Part shown: positions 1 to 4,820 of the stretch, piece by piece
How positions within the stretch are numbered: position 1 is the first letter of the stretch
How the letters are laid out: each line of letters begins with the position of its first letter
NCBI GenBank assembly: GCA_035704495.1
Contig: DASSWW010000040.1
Coordinates: 1-5,718, forward strand
DNA: 5,718 nucleotides
Source of the DNA: UBA6022 sp035704495
GTDB taxonomy: Bacteria; Patescibacteriota; Saccharimonadia; Saccharimonadales; Saccharimonadaceae
Direction of reading: 5' to 3'
Made by a program: the position numbers and the translations under genes
The notes under the pieces: model-generated
The model's database searches: none
Told to the model about the DNA's origin: nothing
What the model saw: only the letters and a program-made list of their open reading frames with translations

Positions 1-1
1 G

Positions 2-595
2 TTCGCACTTGTCGGTGTCGTCCTCGCAGTTGGTTCAATTTCAGGTGGATACGTTAACCCTGCACTCGTCATCGCGGCTTGGGCAACAAAACGAATGAGC
101 GGCCTGCGTGCTGTAGCATACGTTGTTGCGCAAATACTTGGTGCAATGTTAGCACTTGTCGTATTGAACGCATTTGTTAACGCTACGCCAGCACCAGCTG
201 CAACAGACGCTTTTAGCGCTGCACCTGCACTATTCCAGGCTGCTGTACTGCCAGAAGGTAAAGAATGGTTAATTCTACTAAGCGAAGTCCTTGGAGCACT
301 TATCCTTGGATTTGCTGTTGCCGGTGCACTTCGTGAAAAACGAGACCGTACCGCTGCAGCGTTTACCGTTGGTTTAGGACTATTCCTTGGTTTGATGGTT
401 GCCGGTTCGGCAGCAGCTTTTCTAGGCGCAAACGCGGTTCTCAACCCAGCTGTCGCTATCAGCCTACAGGCAATTGACTTCACAAGCATTTGGCCAATCG
501 CCATCTACTTTGTTGGTACAAGCCTTGGTGCTATTATCGGCTTCTTGCTATACGATTTACTTCGCAATAGCGAAAAAGACACGCTTACCGTTTAG
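2..595 (+). CDS. Aquaporin-family (MIP) channel, N-terminus outside window
   Basis: This is the C-terminal 197 residues of a major intrinsic protein channel; the reading frame is open from position 2 and ends in TAG at 593-595. The first half-helix motif SGGYVNPAL places NPA at fragment residues 19-21, and the second, LGANAVLNPAVAIS, places NPA at 148-150. Hydrophobic helices surround both, as in the six-helix, two-NPA aquaporin fold. Known family members pass water, glycerol or small neutral solutes across the inner membrane. Two consensus residues are changed. The usual His of SGGHxNPA is Tyr17. The near-invariant Arg after the second NPA, which narrows the pore and helps exclude cations and protons, is Val151. 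The loop at about residues 60-85 is rich in Ala and Pro. An ATG at 95 lies after the first NPA box and cannot be the start. Family is secure; substrate is unknown. Confidence 0.9.
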   Translation, partial: FALVGVVLAVGSISGGYVNPALVIAAWATKRMSGLRAVAYVVAQILGAMLALVVLNAFVNATPAPAATDAFSAAPALFQAAVLPEGKEWLILLSEVLGALILGFAVAGALREKRDRTAAAFTVGLGLFLGLMVAGSAAAFLGANAVLNPAVAISLQAIDFTSIWPIAIYFVGTSLGAIIGFLLYDLLRNSEKDTLTV

Positions 596-623
596 TATCA
601 TTCTTCGTAAAAGTTGAACGATT

Positions 624-654
624 GTAAAAAGACTTCCCTGCGAAGTCTTTTTAC
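624..654. terminator. Bidirectional intrinsic terminator
   Basis: A perfect 13-bp stem joins 624-636 to 642-654 around a 5-nt loop (CCTGC). The stem ends in AAAAA on one side and TTTTT on the other, so a transcript from either strand finishes with a hairpin and U-run. It lies 28 nt after the aquaporin stop codon. On the minus strand it is the first clear terminator after the orphan gene ending at 749, and it could also close the candidate small RNA at 624-711. Confidence 0.85.
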
Positions 655-711
655 TTTGTGTTAGATGTTGCTACTAAAAATATTTACGTGGTACATATCT
701 TTAGTAGTTGC
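624..711 (-). ncRNA. Candidate small RNA, minus strand
   Basis: Three elements line up on the minus strand with no convincing gene between them. First is a TTGACA/TACAAT promoter at 717-746, predicting a start near 709-711. Next is a hairpin pairing CTACTAAAGATAT (707-695) with ATATTTTTAGTAG (683-671), 13 bp with one G-U pair, whose apex can add TAC/GTA around CAC. Last is the 13-bp terminator. The G-U pair becomes an A-C mismatch in a plus-strand transcript, which slightly favours a minus-strand RNA. The product would be roughly 85-90 nt. The only small frame inside, ATG at 694 encoding MYHVNIFSSNI, lacks a clear ribosome binding site. It might instead be the 3' untranslated region of the gene ending at 749, or a 3'-UTR-derived small RNA. 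No known RNA family was recognised. Confidence 0.35.
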
Positions 712-732
712 CCAAGATTGTACGCTCTTGGG
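711..732. repeat. 7-bp dyad over the -10 box
   Basis: CCCAAGA (711-717) and TCTTGGG (726-732) are a perfect inverted repeat with an 8-nt gap. The -10 box at 717-722 lies in the gap and inner edge, the usual place for a repressor operator. As RNA it would be a short hairpin after the upstream gene, but no U-run follows it on either strand. Confidence 0.5.
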
Positions 733-746
733 CGAAAGCGTGTCAA
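717..746 (-). promoter_or_regulatory. Putative promoter of the small RNA candidate
   Basis: On the minus strand the -35 box is TTGACA (746-741, perfect consensus) and the -10 box is TACAAT (722-717, one mismatch), separated by 18 nt. It begins two bases after the stop codon of the gene ending at 749 and points into a stretch without a convincing gene. Confidence 0.45.
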
Positions 747-748
747 AG

Positions 749-1159
749 CTAATCCTGTCGACGTACGGTGATACCAAAAAGAAAGTACTCAACTCTTGTT
801 GGCGTACCGTACCAATACGGCATTCTTCCCGTGACGCGGTCGCCTTTGATATCAATCATTGCTGGATATAACTTACCTTTCAACTCTAACGGCTTTAGCC
901 AGATACGGTATCCGCTTCGAACCGGAATGAAAAGTATCGTGTTACCAGCCGTCCACGGCACCACTTCGATAGTACGGTTTGGCCAGGCCGTTTCATACGT
1001 GCCGTCCAATTCCATATGCTCCGCTCGTGCAGTGTCTATTTCATAGACATCAAGTGGTTTGTCGAGCAACATTTTGTTAAGCCGGTCCACTAAATCGACG
1101 TAATTTCTGTTGTTATAAAAAACCCATGGGCCAATATCCTGCTGCTGTGTATCTTTCAA
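749..1159 (-). CDS. Hypothetical soluble protein, TTG start
   Basis: This encodes 136 residues of a probably cytoplasmic protein with no signal peptide or membrane helix. I do not recognise the family. The first third is polar and probably helical (about 18-35, NYVDLVDRLNKMLLDKPLDV). From about 60 it alternates hydrophobic and polar residues like a beta-rich domain, with aromatic clusters such as MPYWYG (113-118) and VEYFLFG (123-129), and ends in basic RRQD. The start is TTG at 1159-1157: AAGGAG sits 5 nt upstream (1170-1165), and the next in-frame ATG is residue 30, which would remove the first helix. A promoter at 1195-1223 gives a leader of about 30 nt. It is a single-gene unit, separated from rmuC by the structured non-coding block. 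Opposite-strand frames at 665-871 and 768-1046 are judged shadows. The gene is likely real; function unknown. Confidence 0.75.
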   Translation of the reverse strand: MKDTQQQDIGPWVFYNNRNYVDLVDRLNKMLLDKPLDVYEIDTARAEHMELDGTYETAWPNRTIEVVPWTAGNTILFIPVRSGYRIWLKPLELKGKLYPAMIDIKGDRVTGRMPYWYGTPTRVEYFLFGITVRRQD

Positions 1160-1164
1160 TGTAA

Positions 1165-1170
1165 CTCCTT
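1165..1170 (-). promoter_or_regulatory. Shine-Dalgarno fixing a TTG start
   Basis: AAGGAG on the minus strand, 5 nt before TTG at 1159. It decides the non-ATG start of the 136-aa gene and contrasts with the Shine-Dalgarno-less starts of several neighbours. Confidence 0.75.
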
Positions 1171-1178
1171 AGAAAGGA

Positions 1179-1207
1179 CTGACATGACTGCAAAACTATA
1201 CTATATT
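1179..1207 (+). promoter_or_regulatory. Putative promoter toward the structured block
   Basis: CTGACA (1179-1184) and TATATT (1202-1207) each match the sigma-70 consensus at five of six positions with an ideal 17-nt spacer. A second, extended -10 (TGCTATAAA, 1210-1218) overlaps just downstream and resembles the TGCTATAAT and TGCTATACT boxes of neighbouring genes. Either predicts a plus-strand transcript starting around 1214-1225 and running into the inverted-repeat block at 1289-1403. Confidence 0.45.
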
Positions 1208-1223
1208 TATGCTATAAAAGCAA
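1195..1223 (-). promoter_or_regulatory. Putative promoter of the 136-aa gene
   Basis: On the minus strand a -10 box TATAGT (1200-1195) lies 17 nt after TTGCTT (1223-1218), a weak -35 matching only TTG. Transcription would begin near 1188, giving a leader of about 29 nt containing the AAGGAG site. It overlaps an opposed plus-strand promoter at 1179-1207. Confidence 0.45.
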
Positions 1224-1403
1224 TTTTTGTTACTGGAGAGGCTGAGGTGGTAAGTAAAGTGTGTATAGTCAGAATAGGCTGTCGAGCCGTTCGCCTATTG
1301 CCGAACCAGAACATCTGCAGCCCGAGTCTGAACCGACGTCGGAACCCGACTTCAGACCCGGAGCGAAGCCGTTCTGGAGAGCGTAATAGGTGAAAAGGCG
1401 AAC
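1213..1403 (+). ncRNA. Candidate structured non-coding RNA
   Basis: Three perfect 7-bp helices are nested: GTTCGCC (1289-1295) with GGCGAAC (1397-1403), CCAGAAC (1306-1312) with GTTCTGG (1371-1377), and GTCTGAA (1326-1332) with TTCAGAC (1351-1357). The tip contains the palindrome CCGACGTCGG (1333-1342), and GTCGG can also pair with CCGAC at 1346-1350. A transcript would be rod-like, with a large asymmetric internal loop (1296-1305 against 1378-1396). The block is visibly richer in G and C than the AT-rich promoter region before it. The outline loosely recalls 6S RNA, but I could not match 6S, SRP, RNase P, tmRNA or a riboswitch. The strand is inferred from the promoter at 1179-1207. No good terminator follows on the plus strand, which weakens the case. 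A 41-codon frame at 1261-1386 crosses the same bases and is an alternative reading. Confidence 0.4.
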
Positions 1404-1419
1404 TAAAACAGGTTAAAAA

Positions 1420-1433
1420 GCCCGTCTCTTGGC
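1420..1433 (-). terminator. Weak possible terminator after rmuC
   Basis: On the minus strand GCC (1433-1431) and GGC (1422-1420) can form a 3-bp stem with an 8-nt loop followed by TTTTT, 10 nt after the rmuC stop. The stem is too short to be convincing. The larger inverted-repeat block beyond it may help end the transcript. Confidence 0.22.
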
Positions 1434-1443
1434 AAAAAGGAAT

Positions 1444-2523
1444 CTATTCCTCTTCGTCCCGCTGCGGTTTATCGATTAGTAGCGGTTCGACACTTGGCGT
1501 CGTACCAGCTATTTTAACGACGTCTTTATCGATCTTTTTTAGTTCTTTGTGTGCCGTATTAAAATGCCCGACCGTTGTTCCCAGGCTATTACCTAGCTTT
1601 TGCATAAAGCTGTCATAGGCGCTCAGATGACGCCCTAACTGCCCGACACGAACTTGAATTTCTTTGGCTTGTTGCTCAATTTGCAAGCTGCGTAGCCCCT
1701 GCAATACCGTCTGTAAATATGCCATAAAACTTGTCGGACTGACAATAATTACTTTCTTATCGCGAAAGGCATACTCGATCAAATCACGCGCGCTACTGCC
1801 CGACCCTACATCACCAATCAGCAAATCATAATACAATGATTCGCTTGGAATAAACATAAACGCAAAATCCATCGTATTTTCATTGGGACGAATATATTTA
1901 CTGGTTTCGTCAATTCTGGCCTTTAAATCATTACGCACACTGGCAAGTAACTGCGCGCGTTTTGCTTTGTCACTTTCGCCGACCATACGATTATAATTTT
2001 CTAAACTAAACTTGCTATCGATTGGCAATATCTGGCCTTTTTCCAAAAACACCACGGCATCAACAATATCGCCATCAGTAAATTTGTACTGCATCTGAAA
2101 GTTTTTAGGCGGCAATATATTATCTAACACGGATTCTAAATAATATTCGCCGAACACCCCGCGCTGTTTTGGGTTTTGCAACACGTTTTGTAGCGTCTTT
2201 AATTCGTCGGCCACGTCAACCACACGGCGATTTGTTTCATCTAGTTTTGCCAGGCGCTGCGTCACATCAGCGACTAACTTTGCGCTCTGCCCTAGCTGCT
2301 GTTGCATCGATGTTTGCATAGCGGCATTACTGCGCTCCAACCTATCGCCAACATTCTGCTGCAATAATGCGATATTACGTGACAATTCAGTCACGTCCGT
2401 TTTCATTAATTCCACAGCACTCGAACTTTTCAATTCGCGAAGACGCTGATTCAGCACAAAAATAATAACCACAAAGCCGATAATAACAACGACTAAAACA
2501 CTACCTAGAATAATTTGATCCAT
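1444..2523 (-). CDS. rmuC: DNA recombination protein RmuC
   Basis: RmuC-family proteins carry a restriction-endonuclease-like fold, are membrane-anchored, and are linked in E. coli to limiting inversions between short inverted repeats; the biochemistry is poorly defined. Here residues 4-25 form one N-terminal membrane anchor, 30-115 are a charged, Gln-rich likely coiled coil, and the RmuC domain runs from about 118 to 330. Recognisable motifs are GVFGE (122-126), the acidic D155 in the VDAVVFLE strand, PIDSKFSLENY (167-177) with the D169/K171 pair, PSESLYYDLL (226-235), and VSPTSFMAYL (261-270). The tail is acidic (RDEEE). At 359 residues it is somewhat shorter than the E. coli protein. The ATG at 2523 has no Shine-Dalgarno; instead an extended -10 lies 6 nt upstream, so the message is probably leaderless. 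It lies 15 nt after the preceding gene and is the last of a four-gene same-strand run. Confidence 0.93.
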   Translation of the reverse strand: MDQIILGSVLVVVIIGFVVIIFVLNQRLRELKSSSAVELMKTDVTELSRNIALLQQNVGDRLERSNAAMQTSMQQQLGQSAKLVADVTQRLAKLDETNRRVVDVADELKTLQNVLQNPKQRGVFGEYYLESVLDNILPPKNFQMQYKFTDGDIVDAVVFLEKGQILPIDSKFSLENYNRMVGESDKAKRAQLLASVRNDLKARIDETSKYIRPNENTMDFAFMFIPSESLYYDLLIGDVGSGSSARDLIEYAFRDKKVIIVSPTSFMAYLQTVLQGLRSLQIEQQAKEIQVRVGQLGRHLSAYDSFMQKLGNSLGTTVGHFNTAHKELKKIDKDVVKIAGTTPSVEPLLIDKPQRDEEE

Positions 2524-2529
2524 AGCACT

Positions 2530-2538
2530 AGTATAGCA
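2530..2538 (-). promoter_or_regulatory. Extended -10 giving leaderless rmuC
   Basis: TGCTATACT on the minus strand (2538-2530) is an extended -10 box with six bases before the ATG at 2523, so the start codon coincides with the expected first transcribed base. No good -35 is visible. The box lies in a near-tandem copy of TAGCACTAG (2523-2531 and 2534-2542) and overlaps the end of the upstream gene region. Confidence 0.6.
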
Positions 2539-3027
2539 CTAGGCGTTCAGGACAAGACGAACAGCAACAATCATAATCACCACCAAAATAATGGCAAGTA
2601 AAAAGTGTCGAACCCGAGCAAACCATGCAAATACTGCAAGCGCCAGTCCGTACAATACCGCACTCACAGTCGCCGCTAGGTACCATGGCATAAACGTCAC
2701 TACTTCGATTAGCCCCCACAAGGCAATTACCGATGCAATAACAACGAGAAGCGGGCGAAAGACTTGCAACCGCACCAGGCCAAATAACCCCACTGCGGCA
2801 CCAATGACGGCAGCGGTCACCATAGCATATTGTGACGACGATGCGCACTGCACAGCTGTTTCATCATTACATAGAATTGCTTTATAGACATATACGTCCA
2901 GCAAATAGGTCAGACCCCATGTTACCAATCCGGCAATTGCGCCAATCACAACGACCATCAGTAACTTGCGAAAGCTCATCGTCACTAGCGATGTGGGCTG
3001 CTCGTCATTCGCATACACTTTACTCAT
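2539..3027 (-). CDS. Five-helix membrane protein, unknown function
   Basis: This encodes 162 residues that I cannot assign to a family. A polar N-terminus of about 20 residues is followed by hydrophobic segments at roughly 22-46, 67-86, 91-110, 115-136 and 140-160, which look like five membrane helices. The loop between the first two contains C53 and C61 (CNDETAVQC), which could form a disulfide if that loop faces outward. The start ATG at 3027 is well supported by AGGAG 8 nt upstream (3040-3036). It lies 26 nt after the PAP2 gene and 15 nt before rmuC, with no promoter as clear as those of its neighbours, so it is probably expressed from the PAP2 promoter. It is the only gene of the four with a normal Shine-Dalgarno, as expected for an internal operon gene. 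A 106-codon frame over 2528-2848 on the same strand is a shadow. Confidence 0.75.
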   Translation of the reverse strand: MSKVYANDEQPTSLVTMSFRKLLMVVVIGAIAGLVTWGLTYLLDVYVYKAILCNDETAVQCASSSQYAMVTAAVIGAAVGLFGLVRLQVFRPLLVVIASVIALWGLIEVVTFMPWYLAATVSAVLYGLALAVFAWFARVRHFLLAIILVVIMIVAVRLVLNA

Positions 3028-3053
3028 ATTTATTACTCCTGTTTCTATAAAGA

Positions 3054-3566
3054 TTAGTGTACCAGTTTTTTGTGCTTTTTGCGAGTGGTTGTTGCAATAG
3101 GTGTTCTATCAACCTGCAAGTACCATAATGCACCGATAGCCGCTATGAGCAGTCCGCCAATCACATCAAGTGGCGTATGAACCAGTGCAAGCACTCGTCC
3201 CACACAAACCGCCAGTGTCAAACTGGCCAGTACTATCGTGATTTTTTTGCGGCGGGTTTCAAACCAAACAGCGAGTGTCAAAAATCCAGTGAACAAGGCG
3301 TGATCCGACGGAAAACCAGCGTTTGGCAAAAACGACGCACCAGGTTCAACACCCAATATTTCAAACGGACGACTTGTGGTGGGTTGATACACGGCCGCTA
3401 GCAATTTTGCAAGTAGAAACGCCGTCAAGCCAGCCATCAAAACGCGGGCGTATGCTTCAAAACGATGACCTTTTGGTACCAAAAATAACAATGCGTAGCC
3501 AGCAATAATAACAATCGGCACAACCGCGCCGTCGGCAATCAGACTAATAATCGTTTGTGTTGTCAT
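3054..3566 (-). CDS. PAP2-family membrane phosphatase
   Basis: PAP2 enzymes dephosphorylate lipid phosphates such as phosphatidic acid or undecaprenyl pyrophosphate at the membrane. All three parts of the signature are visible in this 170-residue protein. The first is K54 with R66-P67 (KLLAAVYQPTTSRP, with a wider gap than the usual K-x6-RP). The second is PSDH at 86-89, in place of PSGH. The third is R124, H130 and D134 (GRVLALVHTPLD). His130 would be the phospho-enzyme nucleophile, with His89 the general acid. Membrane helices are at about 12-30, 41-60, 90-103, 109-128 and 135-150, and the C-terminus is basic (TRKKHKKLVH), probably cytoplasmic. A -10 box six bases before the ATG predicts a leaderless message. 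A role in recycling the undecaprenyl carrier is plausible, but the substrate cannot be read from sequence. Confidence 0.88.
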   Translation of the reverse strand: MTTQTIISLIADGAVVPIVIIAGYALLFLVPKGHRFEAYARVLMAGLTAFLLAKLLAAVYQPTTSRPFEILGVEPGASFLPNAGFPSDHALFTGFLTLAVWFETRRKKITIVLASLTLAVCVGRVLALVHTPLDVIGGLLIAAIGALWYLQVDRTPIATTTRKKHKKLVH

Positions 3567-3572
3567 AGGCCC

Positions 3573-3578
3573 AGTATA
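3573..3578 (-). promoter_or_regulatory. -10 box giving leaderless PAP2 mRNA
   Basis: TATACT on the minus strand (3578-3573) lies six bases before the ATG at 3566, the same spacing as at rmuC. No Shine-Dalgarno precedes the ATG. No convincing -35 was found in the 32-nt gap to the upstream gene. Confidence 0.5.
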
Positions 3579-3598
3579 CTACGTGCGCGTTCATAAAA

Positions 3599-4276
3599 TT
3601 ACTGCAACACACCAATCGCTCGCGCCACAACCAGTACCACTGCGATCACCGATACCAACGCTTGTGTCATCATCAACAATTTAGCACGGTGCGAAACAGG
3701 CACGGTGTCTGCCGATGCAAAGTTAGTCACATTCGTCGTCGACAAATATAAATAATCGGTAAATCCCGGCAGCCAGCCAGGCAGCGAGACTTCTTTATGA
3801 ATCATTTGCGGAAAAATAAAATCGCGTTGTCGTTCGCTATTCACTCGCCTATCTGGCCCACCGCCATCCATTTCCCAATATAACAATGCAAACATAAAAA
3901 TATTTGTAATGTAAATCGTCATGCCGTTCAGTAACAAATCGTGGCCGTCCATCCCAAGTGCATTACCAAACAACAGCGCTTGCACCAAAAACACCAACGA
4001 AAAGATATTGATAACTGCCACGATACCGATTAGCGACAATGCGACCGAACGCCGAGATTTCGATACGCGATTGTACCCATCACTAGTCAACACCGCAAGC
4101 GCCAACAACAAGACCGCTTCAAAACCAATAATAATAGATTTGTCATAGGGCAAAAATGAATTGTTTGTAAAATATTGCAGCACCATAATGGCAACCACAC
4201 CAATTTGTAACTGCCAGATTGGGTCGTGTGTCCGTCGAAAGACTTTGTGCATACTTGGATGAGTAATGAGTTTCAT
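3599..4276 (-). CDS. Ion-channel-like membrane protein lacking GYG
   Basis: A 225-residue membrane protein with helices at about 22-38, 46-64, 76-102 and 116-135, then a hydrophilic stretch (137-165), a re-entrant-looking segment and a final helix (200-222). The segment FTDYLYLSTTNVTNFASADTVPVS (172-195) followed by HRAKLLMMTQALVSVIAVVLVVARAI resembles the pore loop and last helix of two-helix potassium channels, including the aligned YLS and D-x-VPVS positions. The selectivity-filter TVGYG is replaced by residues around TNFAS. It may be a relative of channel-like unassigned families such as DUF1345; that is from memory and not checked. The chosen ATG (4276) has TGCTATAAT seven bases upstream. 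The frame stays open back to 4423, but that extension crosses a terminator hairpin and the promoter, so it is rejected. It is the first gene of the four-gene run, and conductance is not established. Confidence 0.7.
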   Translation of the reverse strand: MKLITHPSMHKVFRRTHDPIWQLQIGVVAIMVLQYFTNNSFLPYDKSIIIGFEAVLLLALAVLTSDGYNRVSKSRRSVALSLIGIVAVINIFSLVFLVQALLFGNALGMDGHDLLLNGMTIYITNIFMFALLYWEMDGGGPDRRVNSERQRDFIFPQMIHKEVSLPGWLPGFTDYLYLSTTNVTNFASADTVPVSHRAKLLMMTQALVSVIAVVLVVARAIGVLQ

Positions 4277-4283
4277 GCTGTAG

Positions 4284-4314
4284 ATTATAGCAGGCATATT
4301 TTGAACATAGTCAA
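4284..4314 (-). promoter_or_regulatory. Promoter of leaderless channel-like gene
   Basis: On the minus strand an extended -10, TGCTATAAT (4292-4284), lies seven bases before ATG 4276. TTGACT (4314-4309) sits 19 nt upstream as a possible -35 and is formed partly by the U-run of the preceding terminator. This is the best match to consensus among the promoters seen here and settles the start codon. Confidence 0.7.
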
Positions 4315-4370
4315 AAAATAAGCTCCACGTATCAACGCAGAGCTTACTGCTCGATGCGGATGCGTGGAGC
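4313..4370 (-). terminator. Strong intrinsic terminator
   Basis: Arms 4322-4333 and 4359-4370 pair over 12 bp with one G-U. Inside, CGCA/TGCG (4336-4339, 4355-4358) and GAGC/GCTC (4340-4343, 4349-4352) extend the stem around a 5-nt loop. On the minus strand TTATTTTTT follows. It lies 30 nt after the stop of the 4401-4820 gene and ends that transcript. Confidence 0.88.
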
Positions 4371-4400
4371 ACTGAAAGATACGTTGCAGGATAACAACCC

Positions 4401-4820
4401 TTACGAACGTTCGATCGTGTCATTTGGTTGCAGCTGATTTGCTTCCGATAGATAGTGTGTCATCGACCAGGTATAAAAACCAATAATCGTGAACAGTAAC
4501 GAAAAGAAAAAAACCGTACGATAGCTTGCCTCAATTACCTTGTACAGCGTCCCGAAATCCTGCTCAATCGCTAGGGTTAAAATAACCACCAGCAGCAGCA
4601 TATTCAAAAATAACAGCACGCCAGAATGCTGAAACGAACGCCGATGATAAATCGTATACGCTGTCCAACACAGCAATAGAGTTGGCACTGACAAAACCGC
4701 CAGACATAGCACCAGCCGCCAAAATAACTCGCCTAGCATCCAACCCGTCAACATAAACGGTACACACAAAGCGGCAGCAAAAAGTGCAATCCGCCACAAC
4801 AAACCTCTAAACGTTTCCAT
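4401..4820 (-). CDS. Four-helix membrane protein, unknown function
   Basis: A 139-residue very hydrophobic protein that I do not recognise. Probable helices lie at 7-27, 33-57, 67-85 and 102-120, with a short basic loop at 58-61 (YHRR) and a polar C-terminal tail (about 124-139, SEANQLQPNDTIERS). The ATG at 4820 is preceded by AAAAGGAG (4840-4833) at a long spacing of 12 nt; AGGGTG lies closer and might help. It is divergent from cyoA across a 169-nt AT-rich gap and ends in a strong terminator, so it is a single-gene unit. The divergent position hints at a link to the oxidase, for example assembly, but it does not resemble CyoB-CyoE and the link is speculation. A second frame at 4564-4797 on the same strand is a shadow. 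Confidence 0.68.
   Translation of the reverse strand: METFRGLLWRIALFAAALCVPFMLTGWMLGELFWRLVLCLAVLSVPTLLLCWTAYTIYHRRSFQHSGVLLFLNMLLLVVILTLAIEQDFGTLYKVIEASYRTVFFFSLLFTIIGFYTWSMTHYLSEANQLQPNDTIERS

Noticed and set aside
95..595. ATG at 95 as the aquaporin start
   Set aside because: The same frame is open to the window edge and encodes the first NPA box upstream of this ATG, so the gene begins before the window.
661..855. 64-codon minus-strand frame overlapping the end of the 136-aa gene
   Set aside because: It overlaps the better-supported gene in another frame, has no ribosome binding site and crosses a likely promoter.
665..1046. Plus-strand frames opposite the 136-aa gene
   Set aside because: They lack plausible initiation signals and protein-like composition; the minus-strand gene has a promoter and a strong Shine-Dalgarno.
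1184..1393. 69-codon plus-strand frame with AAGGA five bases before its ATG
   Set aside because: Its ATG lies at the -35 region of the plus-strand promoter, so it would be missing from that transcript. Its second half is the Arg/Ser/Pro-rich read-out of the inverted repeats and resembles no protein.
1289..1403. Assignment as tRNA, tmRNA, SRP, RNase P or 6S RNA
   Set aside because: No T-loop, CCA end, SRP GGAAGGAAGCAGC-type motif or RNase P core motif is visible. The rod with a bubble only loosely resembles 6S and is shorter.
2528..2848. Cys-rich minus-strand frame within the five-helix gene
   Set aside because: It is a shadow of the hydrophobic gene at 2539-3027, which has a Shine-Dalgarno and membrane-protein structure.
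4277..4423. In-frame N-terminal extension of the channel-like gene
   Set aside because: The extension spans a strong terminator and a consensus promoter for the same strand, has no recognisable protein features, and begins inside the preceding gene.
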